Shown here piece after piece: positions 26,721 to 37,500 of a stretch of DNA of 64,000 nucleotides (position 1 is the stretch's first letter; each line of letters starts with the position of its first letter). This DNA is from Pelosinus fermentans DSM 17108 (GTDB lineage: Bacteria; Bacillota; Negativicutes; DSM-13327). Below the pieces are notes generated by a model that saw nothing but the letters and a program-made list of their open reading frames with translations, did no database searches and was not told the DNA's origin. Made by a program: the position numbers and the translations under genes. The stretch is taken from the NCBI RefSeq assembly GCF_000271485.2, contig NZ_AKVN02000001.1:3931501-3995500 (forward strand), written 5' to 3'.

Positions 26721-29700
26721 TTATCTACATTGTAAATCTCCTATCACCCTGGCAAGATCACTTGCATTCGGTTCGGCTACAATGCAAGTGAAGTGATTGC
26801 CGGCAATTTTTTGCACTGAAAATTTACCAAGACAAATTTCCTTCCAGAAACCAAGCGTTGTTTCATTCGTCCACGGCATTAAGGCAAAAGGCTCACGCGC
26901 CAGAAGAAACCGGATGTCTCCCATATACGGCTGGGGCGTGAAATGGGCGGACTTCAAACTTTGGCGAAAAACCTTAAACATACCCTCAGCCATCTCTACC
27001 GGCATTTTGTCGCCAGTAACTTTAGCTACCGCCTCAACATAAACCGTGAAACGATCTCTCGTGGAGAGAACCGAGAGTCTTCTGAACAAATCACCCACCT
27101 TATCGAGCCCCTCATCACCGCCTATAGCCAGCGATGCTCCTGCAGGTATACTGTGATTATTGACTTCAAACATGTGCCGCAAACCGCGTACAAATTCATC
27201 CTGATTTACGCTGCTGAAACCCGCCTTCTCAAGTGGAATGTGGAGGTTCTGTATAAACAATGATTCAATAACCAAATTATCGTCTATATCATAAAGAACA
27301 GGCGGACTGTCAATCAGAACCAGATCCAGCAAATGTATTCCTTTCTCCAGCAGACGTCTTGCCACTTCAACAGCAATCAACCCTCCCAGGCTGTAACCGA
27401 TCAGCTGCATCTCTTTATGACCTGTTTCAATAAGCCGTTCGGCGTAATCATCCGCAAGATGCTCAATAAGACCCGAATGATCTAATGAACAATACAAATC
27501 CGTATCCGCTACAGTTATGCCGATAACAGGACCGCTATTCTGTTCATCCAGATGAGTAAGCAGTTGACGAAAACAATTCATCGTACCAAGACCGGCATGA
27601 AAAACAACTCTGAGGGCTCCCGTTCCGCCTCCATAAGAGGTAAGCACCGCATTGCTTGAATTGTTTTTTTGTTGTCTGATGGAATCATCAACAGAAGCGT
27701 GTCCGGTCTTATTACTTTGCAAACGCACAAATTCAGCAAGTGCCGCGACAGTCGGATAATTGAGCATCTGTCTGAGCAGAGCATCAAAAGGAATATCAAG
27801 CATTAATGACTCACCGGCAAAAATTTCCCGCAGCTTTCCTGCAACCTGAGCCATAATGAGCGAATCCGCACCGTGATCGTAAAAATTCTGCAGTCTGCCG
27901 ATGACCGGCATACCCAGTGCTTCCGCCCATATCCGCAACAGTTGTTCCTCCAGAGGATCCGAAATTCCGGCTATGGATTCCATAACAGAATCATCCGTTA
28001 TGGATTGGATTTTCCATTTTGCAAGCTCCCGCCGGTCTATTTTTCCGTTACCTGTCAATGGTAACGCGTCAACAATTTGTATGGCAGCAGGAATCATATA
28101 AGCGGGTAGGCGCTGTGATAGAAAATCCGCCAACGTTGCTGCATTTACCGGTATGCTGTTCTGTTTAAAGCAGACCGTCTCCACGATGCCGATCAACGCC
28201 TTATTATCACCTGAGCTATCTACCACAACCGCCGCTGCAGCAACAGCAGGGTGTTTCTGCAGTGCCGCTTCAATTTCACCCAGTTCGATCCGGTGCCCCT
28301 TAATTTTGACCTGATTGTCTTCGCGACCAAGAAATTCAATTTCGCCGCCGGGCATGTAGCGTCCCATGTCCCCGGTGTGGTAAAGCCTTTGCCCGTCAAC
28401 GTGATGAGGAAAAAACCGCGCCTCAGTAGTTTCTTTATCTCCGAAATAGCCTTTGGCAAGACCGTCGCCGGTAATATACAGCCCCCCCATCACCCATACG
28501 GGGCAGTCCCGCAGCCTTTCATCCAGAATACGGAAACCCTGATTGGCAAGCGGACGTCCGTATGGGATACTGCTCCAGTCCGGCTGCAATCCCTGATAAA
28601 CATGGTAATTTGACCAAATTGATGCTTCAGTGGCACCACCAAGACTTATAACCTGTACGGAAGGCACTCGTTTTATCAGAGTATCAGGCAGAGTCAGCGG
28701 TATCCAGTCTCCGGACAGCATGGCAAGCCGGAACTTCGCCAGGTCTATTTTAGATTCAGAGTTCAGGTAGGCAACCAGCATCTGCACCAACGCCGGCACG
28801 GAATTCCATACCGTAATTTCATGTTCAGCCATCAGTTCCACCCAGTGAGACGGGTCTGTCTGCCTGTCAGCGGAAGGATAGATCAGCGTTCCTCCGGCAG
28901 ACAAAATGCCAAATATATCATAGACGGACAAATCGAAACTCAACTGCGCCAGTCCCAGAACCTTATCATCCCGGCCGACTTTAAAGCGGCTGTTGATATC
29001 TGTAATTGTATTGGCGGCCGCACGGTGTGTGATTACGACGCCCTTTGGTTGTCCAGTTGAACCCGAGGTATGAATGATGTAAGCCGGCATATCAGGATCA
29101 TAGTCAGCCACAAGAGCATTCTCCCGATGTGGCGTCAGCTTATCCACTTCAATCACCGTAATGTTTTCCGGCCATTTTATCCCGCTTGTTGAGCATGTCA
29201 AAACATGAAGAACATTTGTTTTTTTTAACATAGCCGAGCGGCGTAATTCCGGCTGCGTGGTGTCAACCGGAACATAAACTGCGCCAGCCGACAAAGCGCC
29301 CAACACCGCCGCTACCTGATGTACGGACTTGTCCATAATTATCGCGACTCTGTCTTGTTGTTTGCAGCCGGTTTCTTGCAGTTTTCCGGCCACTGCCGAT
29401 GCTATCAACATGAGCTCGCCGTATGTCACCTGTCCTTTGCTATCTAAAACAGCAGGCCGGTCCGGGGTGGCCGCGGCCTGCGCCAGTATCCCGCTGTGCA
29501 GCAAACCATCCGGTAACGTCATTTTTGTATCGTTAACCCGCTGTCGCTCGCTTAACTGCCACGCAGGTAAAGCCGCAGTTTCGCCTGCATCCCAAACTTG
29601 CTGCATTCCACCCAGCAAGCGCAGCAGCGACTCAAATGCATCGAACATATCATCCGTCATTCCTTCAGGGAAAACGCCTTCCCGGATATCCCAGTTAACC

Positions 29701-31097
29701 TGAAGACCGGACGAACTATCCATCGCCTGACAATCAATAAAAACCTGTGGCGTCTGACTGATTCCCTGACCTTCGACTTTTCCTTGCAGGCAGTTTCCTT
29801 CTGTCGGCTCGACAAGCCCAATAGCGCTGGTAAACACGATTGGCATCAGCGCGGCTTCCCGGCCGCGTCTGCGGGAAATCTCCCTTAACACTTCGACCCC
29901 GGAAAACAGGCGGTGGTCCAGATCTTCAAACAGTTGTTTATTCATTGTTTTTGCCCGTTCAGTAAACGAATTGCCAGTATACCAGTCCACGGCAAGCAGA
30001 CTGACCGATGTGAAATCACCAACTATATCATTAACCTGGGAATGCAGAGGAAGCCTGTTGAGTACGGTAAGATTCAGACAAAACTTTTTGTTGCGGCTCC
30101 ACCGCTCAAGTACGGCAGCGTATGCCGTCATCACTGCAGCCGTCGGCGTCAGACCACGCTGCTGTGCTTTTTGCTTCAATCCGTTCCAGCTTTGGGCATC
30201 CAGCTTAAGAAAACGACGGCTGAAACGTGCCTGGCCGAAATTAGTCTGAAATCTTGCCATCGGCAGATCCGGTGCCAGTGGCAAATCATCAATCCGGCGG
30301 AACCAGTAATCTTTGTCCTTTGCATATACGATACTTTCCCGCAAACTGCGTTCGGCTATAAGATAATCGCGGAAACTGAGCTTAAAATCTGGAAGCATTC
30401 GCTCCGGCTCGTAGTACAACGCCTCAAATTCCGAAAGCAACAGCCAGATGCTTGCCCAGTCGGCGATGAGAAACTCAATGGAAAAATGCAGCACGGCCCG
30501 ATCTGGAGTTTTCGTCACCGCCACACCGAATAAAGGCCAGCAATCCGTATTGTAAATGCGATGACCCATTTCCTCTCGGATGTCATCAAGCTGTGCTGAT
30601 ACTTTATCTGTCTCCCATGCACCTGCATCAGTATAGGCCACATCCAGTCGCGGCACCTTCTCCATGACCTGCTGATAGCCGTTCTTGTTAATGACGGCCC
30701 GCAGCATATCATGACGCAAAACCAGTTTATTCCATGCTGCCTCGACACGTCTGCGCTCCAGCTCTGGATAGTTAAGTTCAAGGTAAATGTGGCAGGCGAC
30801 ACCCCCATACCCGAATACTTCACTGCGGCCAAGCAAATAAGCAAACTGTACATCCGTCAACGGGAAAGGCTCATATCTTGATTCGGGATGATATTCCACT
30901 GTCACCGGTTTGGCTTCCGACTGAAGCAGGCTCAGAATATTCGTCTTGTAGTCTTTCAGCGACTGCAGATCGCTGCCGGCCAGCATTCCCTGCGGCGCTC
31001 TGTAGCGCAGCTTACCATTCTCTGCCCATAAAGACACGCCTTCGCCGCGGAGACGTGCCACCAAACTATTAATATTTATTTTGCAGTTCGGTATCAT
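26721..31097 (-). CDS. NRPS-B: TubC docking-Cy-A(Cys)-PCP-thioesterase
   Basis: 1458 residues. Residues 1-60 match the TubC-type docking fold (VARLRGEGVSLWAENGKLRYRAP). Cy (75-515) has the motif as E208xxxxD213xxS216: the first Asp is Glu, unlike the two Cy domains of the 2880-residue protein. The A domain (540-1040) has LSFDLSVYDIFG, WNSVP, SGDWIPL and GGATEASIWSN, a pattern shared with cysteine-activating A domains of pyochelin/yersiniabactin synthetases. PCP has GADSL. The TE (about 1190-1455) has GYSLGG. As the only protein with a TE it should be the last station, adding a cysteine-derived ring and releasing the product. GGAGGG supports the start; 3 bp separate its stop from the upstream ATG of the FAAL frame. 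Confidence 0.9.
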   Translation of the reverse strand: MIPNCKININSLVARLRGEGVSLWAENGKLRYRAPQGMLAGSDLQSLKDYKTNILSLLQSEAKPVTVEYHPESRYEPFPLTDVQFAYLLGRSEVFGYGGVACHIYLELNYPELERRRVEAAWNKLVLRHDMLRAVINKNGYQQVMEKVPRLDVAYTDAGAWETDKVSAQLDDIREEMGHRIYNTDCWPLFGVAVTKTPDRAVLHFSIEFLIADWASIWLLLSEFEALYYEPERMLPDFKLSFRDYLIAERSLRESIVYAKDKDYWFRRIDDLPLAPDLPMARFQTNFGQARFSRRFLKLDAQSWNGLKQKAQQRGLTPTAAVMTAYAAVLERWSRNKKFCLNLTVLNRLPLHSQVNDIVGDFTSVSLLAVDWYTGNSFTERAKTMNKQLFEDLDHRLFSGVEVLREISRRRGREAALMPIVFTSAIGLVEPTEGNCLQGKVEGQGISQTPQVFIDCQAMDSSSGLQVNWDIREGVFPEGMTDDMFDAFESLLRLLGGMQQVWDAGETAALPAWQLSERQRVNDTKMTLPDGLLHSGILAQAAATPDRPAVLDSKGQVTYGELMLIASAVAGKLQETGCKQQDRVAIIMDKSVHQVAAVLGALSAGAVYVPVDTTQPELRRSAMLKKTNVLHVLTCSTSGIKWPENITVIEVDKLTPHRENALVADYDPDMPAYIIHTSGSTGQPKGVVITHRAAANTITDINSRFKVGRDDKVLGLAQLSFDLSVYDIFGILSAGGTLIYPSADRQTDPSHWVELMAEHEITVWNSVPALVQMLVAYLNSESKIDLAKFRLAMLSGDWIPLTLPDTLIKRVPSVQVISLGGATEASIWSNYHVYQGLQPDWSSIPYGRPLANQGFRILDERLRDCPVWVMGGLYITGDGLAKGYFGDKETTEARFFPHHVDGQRLYHTGDMGRYMPGGEIEFLGREDNQVKIKGHRIELGEIEAALQKHPAVAAAAVVVDSSGDNKALIGIVETVCFKQNSIPVNAATLADFLSQRLPAYMIPAAIQIVDALPLTGNGKIDRRELAKWKIQSITDDSVMESIAGISDPLEEQLLRIWAEALGMPVIGRLQNFYDHGADSLIMAQVAGKLREIFAGESLMLDIPFDALLRQMLNYPTVAALAEFVRLQSNKTGHASVDDSIRQQKNNSSNAVLTSYGGGTGALRVVFHAGLGTMNCFRQLLTHLDEQNSGPVIGITVADTDLYCSLDHSGLIEHLADDYAERLIETGHKEMQLIGYSLGGLIAVEVARRLLEKGIHLLDLVLIDSPPVLYDIDDNLVIESLFIQNLHIPLEKAGFSSVNQDEFVRGLRHMFEVNNHSIPAGASLAIGGDEGLDKVGDLFRRLSVLSTRDRFTVYVEAVAKVTGDKMPVEMAEGMFKVFRQSLKSAHFTPQPYMGDIRFLLAREPFALMPWTNETTLGFWKEICLGKFSVQKIAGNHFTCIVAEPNASDLARVIGDLQCR

Positions 31098-31155
31098 AAC
31101 TTTATCCCTCCAGCTTTACTAATCTTGTTTATCCTGCATATTAACGTGACTGCAC

Positions 31156-33438
31156 TTAAGCATGCTTCTTCTTCCTCACTGCAAAAAGTTTCTGTCCCAG
31201 AGGAGCGAGGGGATGGTCCTCGTTGGGAAGTGTCAGAACTTCCGCGGCTCCTGTTTTCTGAAAAACATCCTGCCATTGCTTGACGGACATAAATGTTGTG
31301 TTTGTATTCTTTCTGTCGTCTTCCGGACGGGTTATCATAAAAGCCTGAGAAATCAGCATTTCCGGAAATTCACGTGTAGGTTCGGTAATAAGTATCCATC
31401 CTCCGGGAACTAGAATCTGCATAAGCCTATCTACAGTTTCGTTTATATTGAAAGCATTATTCATGACTCCCGCCGCAATGATTATATCTGCACTTTCGGT
31501 CTGCAAGCCCTGCTGAATAAAGTCTTTGTCAATATTCGCAATCCGAAACCTCATCCATGGGCAGTCTTTAAATCGTTCACGTGCGGCCGAGAGAAAGAAA
31601 TTTGAAACATCCGTGAACAAGTAATCGGTTTTAAGAACTCCGGCGGATACTTTTAGCCTCGGAACTACTACGTCTGTGGTAGCTCCCGTACCTGCGCCTA
31701 TCTCAAGAACCCTCAGCGGTTCTTCGGACTCCACATCCGGCGCAACCTTTTTGGCAGCGCCGATGCGGATAACCGCTTCCGACACCGCTTTATTGAGATA
31801 ACGGGCCGTTATCGTCTCACGATACAAGGCATTGGCATAGTCCATTCTGCCTTCGGGGAATAACAGGAGCGCAGCCTGCTGTTCTCCGCTCATCAGTTGC
31901 GGAAGCTGTTCGGCATTGCTTATCAGATAATCCATGGTGAGTGGTGAACCAAGTCTGCCGTCCCATATTTTCCTTACCGCATTCCAGTGATCTTGCAACA
32001 TTTCTTTGGTCACAACACCGGCATCATAAAAATAATCCCCGCGGTGTTTTAGATATCCACGTTCAGATAACAATTCAAGCCAGCGCATAATAAGGTATTG
32101 ATGCTGGGGTGCAGTATTCGAAACGGACAAAATCTCTCTTATGCTGTATTCCCGTTCCCTATTTGTCAGAACACCCTGTGTTTGCAGAGAGTATAGCATC
32201 GAACTGAAAACAGCTTTATCCAGCTTCCCGACAAACAAATTCACACAATCCGAATCTATGCCGCAAAGCTGACTGTCAGCATATTCCGTGCATGAAGAAA
32301 TATTTGTTTCCCTGTTAAAGCAAAATTCGAATACATGATGTTTCACGTTGTCATCCGGCATTTCGGCAGCGGCTTCCCTTAAAATATTGACTGACAGCGG
32401 CTGATGACTGCATCCGGGGCGCAAAACCGGATATCCTAGATTGGCAGTCATTTCCTGCCACTGACTGGAACATAAAAGTTCCTGCTGGGCTCTCATAGCT
32501 GCGCCGGGACCTCCCAGAATCCTTTCTCTCATCGTCGACAAATCGCGGGCAATGGCGTGGGGCCACTGCTTCGTGAGAATATCCTTGTAATTCACAGGAG
32601 CCGACGGGCCCAGCGTCTCTATGCTGTTTTCAAGCAGATGTTCCGGATCAGCGCCCGCAAAATCGCCGAACGTATTCAGATTCTCAGGAATATGCAGACG
32701 GGGCTGCCAGACAACGGGGCCATGAGTATCGGTAAGGGAGAGGCTTCCTCCCTCGGAACCAATTGTAATTCGGTGCAGCAAATGCAGATAGTTATCCGGA
32801 TCATCGGGATCTACTTCATTATGGACTCTCAATATGGCCGGAATTTTGCCTAACGTTCCGGTCATAACATGAAACGGTCCTCCATCCCGGCTTACGGTAC
32901 CGGTCTTCCACGGGCGAATTGACGGCAAAGCCTCCGAAAAAATGTGCATCATCGGATAAGAAACCTGAGAAGCGAATGCCGCGTCGATATACAGCGCGTT
33001 TTGCCGTTCCAGCAGGGCTTGTGCACAGGCAATAAACCGTCTAACAGCAGGTAAATGAACATAAAGATCGCCTGTCTGAAAAAACACGTTTTGCTGCCGC
33101 GCTGCTCTGAGACACGCCGCCACATCTTTGTGATGCACAGGCTGTTCCTGAATAACATGAATACCCCGTTCAAGAAGCCTCAGGGACATATCCGTTCCTT
33201 TACCGCCCATAACTCCCGAGCGCAGCACGACGCAGGCAAGATCAATGTCATCCGGAAGCTGACCCGCTTCCGTGTATAGATTTATCCCGTAGTATGCCGC
33301 ACATTTTGCCGACCTCTCGCTCCCCCTCGCGAGCAGACCGGCAAGTTCAAACTCTTCAGGCAACGTTTTTAACGCTTCAAGGTAAAATTGTCCAAACGTA
33401 GAACCGCATACCACCGTACGTATTTTTTTTCTTTTCAT
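31156..33438 (-). CDS. Thiazolinyl imide reductase fused to a methyltransferase
   Basis: 760 residues. The first 345 or so are a Gfo/Idh/MocA-like NADPH oxidoreductase of the Irp3/YbtU/PchG type (start RTVVCGSTFGQFYLEAL; HVIQEQPVHHKDVAACL), which reduces a carrier-bound thiazoline to thiazolidine. Residues about 365-755 are a class I SAM methyltransferase with a winged-helix lead-in (LMRWLELLSERGYLKHRGDY), LLFPEG...LYRETITARYLN and an intact SAM motif VLEIGAGTGATT. This part resembles the methyltransferases embedded in PchF-type NRPS modules. Known thiazolinyl reductases are single-domain and about 350-370 residues. The fusion suggests reduction followed by N-methylation of the ring on the same carrier. 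Starts in a 4-bp overlap with the upstream gene; GGAGGG present. Confidence 0.88.
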   Translation of the reverse strand: MKRKKIRTVVCGSTFGQFYLEALKTLPEEFELAGLLARGSERSAKCAAYYGINLYTEAGQLPDDIDLACVVLRSGVMGGKGTDMSLRLLERGIHVIQEQPVHHKDVAACLRAARQQNVFFQTGDLYVHLPAVRRFIACAQALLERQNALYIDAAFASQVSYPMMHIFSEALPSIRPWKTGTVSRDGGPFHVMTGTLGKIPAILRVHNEVDPDDPDNYLHLLHRITIGSEGGSLSLTDTHGPVVWQPRLHIPENLNTFGDFAGADPEHLLENSIETLGPSAPVNYKDILTKQWPHAIARDLSTMRERILGGPGAAMRAQQELLCSSQWQEMTANLGYPVLRPGCSHQPLSVNILREAAAEMPDDNVKHHVFEFCFNRETNISSCTEYADSQLCGIDSDCVNLFVGKLDKAVFSSMLYSLQTQGVLTNREREYSIREILSVSNTAPQHQYLIMRWLELLSERGYLKHRGDYFYDAGVVTKEMLQDHWNAVRKIWDGRLGSPLTMDYLISNAEQLPQLMSGEQQAALLLFPEGRMDYANALYRETITARYLNKAVSEAVIRIGAAKKVAPDVESEEPLRVLEIGAGTGATTDVVVPRLKVSAGVLKTDYLFTDVSNFFLSAARERFKDCPWMRFRIANIDKDFIQQGLQTESADIIIAAGVMNNAFNINETVDRLMQILVPGGWILITEPTREFPEMLISQAFMITRPEDDRKNTNTTFMSVKQWQDVFQKTGAAEVLTLPNEDHPLAPLGQKLFAVRKKKHA

Positions 33439-34526
33439 ATTTCACCCTCCACCACCTGTAACAGATCGTCAACCGAACATTCTATAATACTCAAGTATTT
33501 TGTACTGCCCAGCCGGGCAATCACTTTGGCCGGGTCAGGGATTTCAGCAAGCGGGCGCACTCCGAAAGGTATTTCTCCCTCCAGCACGGCGATACCCGCC
33601 GCCGCAGCGGTCGAACCGGTCAGAATTGAAGGTCTGTCGGCCTGAAGAACTAGTGTCCGTATTATTCCGGCCCCGTTTTTTATTCCAGTAAGTTGTATAA
33701 TGAAATTTATATACTTTTGACGCCCTGCCGCGTCAAGCTCGGTCGCCGTGCAAAGGCGCTTTACCGCACTCTTCCAGTCAGTCAAAAACAGTGGACGTAT
33801 TTCTTCAAGAACCGGCGGTACATACTCTCCGTCAATCGCGATGTACCACTCGCCGTCGCGGAGCGATAAGGTCGTCGCCACGAATTCCGCTTCGGCGTCG
33901 AAATACGGATATAAAGCCACTTCCCGCGGGAAAAAAGGCAGTGCAGTTCCGGGTCTCCGTCTCAGAGCCGCTGAGCGGCGGGCGCCATTTTTCCATGCCG
34001 CCAGAGGTTCGTTATCTTTGCCCGCAACACCTGTAAGATAGTCTTCAGCAGCGGCAGCTGTGAATCTGTCCAAAGCGCCAGTATAATAAACCATCGAATC
34101 CACTTTATCAAAAGATGTAGCCAGCCATCGGGGCAACAGTCCCGATAATCCGGGAGTGGCACCTGCGGCATATAATACGGCAGTGCTTTGCGGTGTGCCG
34201 CGCATCATTTCCAGAGCTTCATCAATACCGGCATCCACATGATGACAACCCATTGACAAACACATCCCGGCAACACGTGCTGCTATCCGGTGAGACGGCC
34301 CGGCGCAGTTGACGATCAGTTCGCATCCGTGCAGAAACGATTTCATACTCTTTTCGTCTTCAATATCAACCTTAACCCATTCCGCATGCGGGAATTCGTC
34401 TGCGAGCTTTGTCTGTGCCAATTCCGGATTCCTGCCACCTATCCGCAGCGGATGTTTTCCCCATTCTTTAAGCATTCGCGCCGCCTGCAGTCCGACATCC
34501 CCGTAACCACCAATGATACCGATCAT
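33435..34526 (-). CDS. Saccharopine-dehydrogenase-like NAD(P) oxidoreductase
   Basis: A 363-residue protein with an N-terminal Rossmann fold (GIIGGYGDVGLQAARML, residues 3-19), the typical IVNCAGP strand and HHVDAGID, all as in the saccharopine dehydrogenase family. These enzymes act on imines, amino acids or trans-acyl substrates. Translation is coupled to both neighbours by ATGA overlaps, so the protein is almost certainly part of the pathway. It may carry out a second reduction, on another thiazoline, an imine or the beta-keto/enamine unit left by the KR-less PKS. The exact step is unknown. GAGGGTGAAAT supports the start. Confidence 0.8.
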   Translation of the reverse strand: MIGIIGGYGDVGLQAARMLKEWGKHPLRIGGRNPELAQTKLADEFPHAEWVKVDIEDEKSMKSFLHGCELIVNCAGPSHRIAARVAGMCLSMGCHHVDAGIDEALEMMRGTPQSTAVLYAAGATPGLSGLLPRWLATSFDKVDSMVYYTGALDRFTAAAAEDYLTGVAGKDNEPLAAWKNGARRSAALRRRPGTALPFFPREVALYPYFDAEAEFVATTLSLRDGEWYIAIDGEYVPPVLEEIRPLFLTDWKSAVKRLCTATELDAAGRQKYINFIIQLTGIKNGAGIIRTLVLQADRPSILTGSTAAAAGIAVLEGEIPFGVRPLAEIPDPAKVIARLGSTKYLSIIECSVDDLLQVVEGEI

Positions 34527-37500
34527 ATTTCACCCTCTTCCATTGATTCCATAGTTTGCTTCATTTCCATTAATTTGCTTTCAAGAACAGAGGCAACCTG
34601 AAACAATGCGGGCAATTCAAACATCTGTCTTAGTGACAACTCGACGCCGAATTTTTCCTTTACACCCGCAAGAAAACGCGTTGCCAGCAGACTATCCCCT
34701 CCGATTTCAAAGAATCCTTGCTTACGTCCGATTGCACCACTCGATAGAAGCTTTTGCCACATTTCGGCAACCTCCTGTTCCATTCCGGCATGCGGCTTTT
34801 CGCCGCCGCGTTCTTCAGCGCGGAATGCAAATACTGCGGTAACAGCTGCACGGTCCACCTTACCATTTGCGCTTAACGGCAGCCACGGCAATATTTCAAT
34901 TTTTTCCGGCAACATGTGTGGCGGCAGATGATCTGCGGTAAATTTCAATATACAATCCAGATCCAGCTCCGGCCTTGTTGCTGGGCAATCAGCCTCGATA
35001 AATTCAGTGAAGGAGTCTCCTACGGGCATAAAACTTGTCTTATTAAAACCGGCTTTCTTGAATAGATTTGCCCACTGCTGAGCCGGCAGCATTGGGCTAT
35101 ATGCCTGACGGCGGTCATGATCAAAATCCGCGAAGCCCCTGTCAAGTACCGCCGATGTTACTGCTGCAAGCGGCATAATCTCACAATGTTCCAATGCAAG
35201 TATTTTTCCGCCGCACCGTACCAGTAATGAAGCAATGGCCACACCCTGATACGGATCATGATAGCGATGAAGTGCGTTTACGGCCAGAACCAAATCAAAG
35301 GAATAACGGAGCTGATCCGGAACGCCGTATTCCGGCAGTCTTTTGCAATTGACAGAATGCGGCAACGAAGACAGATGGATTTTTGCAGTCTCAACCATTG
35401 ACAGAGCAGAATCAAGAAGCGTGAAACTAATATCCTCCGGATCAAGCATGTCCAGAAGCTTAGCTGCTATGATGCCGCTTCGTCCGCCAATAAGTGCAGT
35501 TTCAACCGGTTTGCCGGCAGCTTTCGATATGCACTTTATTTTTTCAGCAATCAGTTCGATTCCCGCAATGGTTCCGGAATCCCTGGAGGATAAGCTTTCA
35601 GGAGAAAGAATATCATCATCAAGAAGAACCACTGACGAAATCTCTCCGCTTAGAATTCCACGGTAATCATCCAGGCGCTGAAATAAACGCCTTGCTACGC
35701 TTGAAATCAGGGGATCATCCGCTATTATTCCGTTACTATTTACCGCACTCCGCTGAAGAGTTTTGGCATATTGAAGGACTTCCTCAATTCTCGGTCCGCC
35801 ATGTAAAACACCATCATAATCTGTTATAACATTGCGTCCGCCAAGCCAGCGGAGCCACATCTGAAGCAACGACTGATTCTCATCAGTTATCCGCAGCTGC
35901 CGCCCGGGATGCAGATTTTTTCCGGTATCATTCTGTAATTCAGCAAGATTAAGGATTTCAGCAATTAAAGCTTCAGCAATCTTTGACTGTATTTCCCTTG
36001 AAGAATTTCTGAAAGAGTCTGAATTTGAGGGCACAGACGAAACGGTATGAACCTGCACCGGAGCGCAGCCGGCAACAACAGCGGCCACCAGATGCTGCGT
36101 CCCGGTACCAGAGGATATGACCGCGACAGCCTGACTTATTCCTGCATATTGCCGTAAAACCGCCTCAATTTCGCCGAGCTCAATGCGGTATCCTCTTAAT
36201 TTCACCTGCTGATCGGCTCTGCCGAGAAATTCAAGAATGCCATCAGACCAATAGCGTGCCAGATCGCCTGTACGATACCAGCGATTCTCCCCTGTATTAA
36301 TAAAACTCTTTGAAGTTAATTCGGAATTTCCGAGATAGCCGCGGGCAACCCCCATACCGCCAATCCACAGCTCACCGGTCACCATATCCGGACAATCACG
36401 GCCGAACCGGTCCACAACACGAAAACATTGGTTGGTCAAAGGCGCTCCGTAGGGAATCGAACTCCATGAAGGATCAACGGATGTAACTTCGAAGTAATTC
36501 GACCAAATGGAAGCTTCGGTCGCTCCTCCAAGAGCAATAAAGCGGCAGTCCTGGGATTTTTTTATTAAGCGGTCATGCAAATCAAGCCCGACCCAATCGC
36601 CGGAAACAAGAGCAAGACGCAACGAAGGCAATAAACCATACTCGCCGGCAGCAATCATCAACATATCTAAGAGCGCCGGTACAGAATTCCAGACTGTCAC
36701 ATTCATTCTACGGATGAGTTCAAGCCAAACGAGCGCTTCCCGTCCGGTGCTTTCATTAAGCAATACAATCCCGCCTCCGGCTGAAAGAAGACCAAACAAA
36801 TCATAAACGGAAAGATCGAAGTCCAGAGCCGAAACGGCAAGAACTCTGTCGGATGCACTGACCGAAAATCGGGTATTTATATCCAGAATCGTATTATAAG
36901 CAGCTCTGTGAGGTATCTGCACACCTTTCGGCTCTCCTGTCGATCCCGAAGTGAAGATTACATACGCTAGAGCATCAGTATTGACAGAAACGGGGCGCGG
37001 CAGAGGAGAAACTTTATCCGCTTCATCTGTCATGATCACGGTAAGTTTCTCCTCAGTAGATAAGACGGCAAATTCTGTCTTATCCGTTACCAAGCGGCTG
37101 ATTCCGCCTATCCGGTATATTCTGTCCCGGCGCCCTGCGGGCTGGTTCACGCCAATCGGAACATATACTGCACCTGCAGCCAGTACGGCCAACACAGCAA
37201 TAACCTGATTCGGCCCCCGCGGCAGGGTAACAGCGACAGCCTCTCCCTGTTGAACACCTTTTTCGCTAAGAAGTGCAGCCAAACGCAGAGCTTTGTCGGC
37301 TAGTTCACCGTAAGTCATCATCCGGTCAATTCCGTTCTCATCCCACAGCAAAGCCTCCTTTTCGGGGTTCTCCTGTGCATGAATAAAAAATTCCTGATGA
37401 ATTAATTTTTCTTTAACTGGGACAAACGTGGCATTTACTTTCTCACGTACCGCCCGCTGCAACTCGGGAAGAAAATCCGGCGCCTGCTTTGCCCAGGCTT

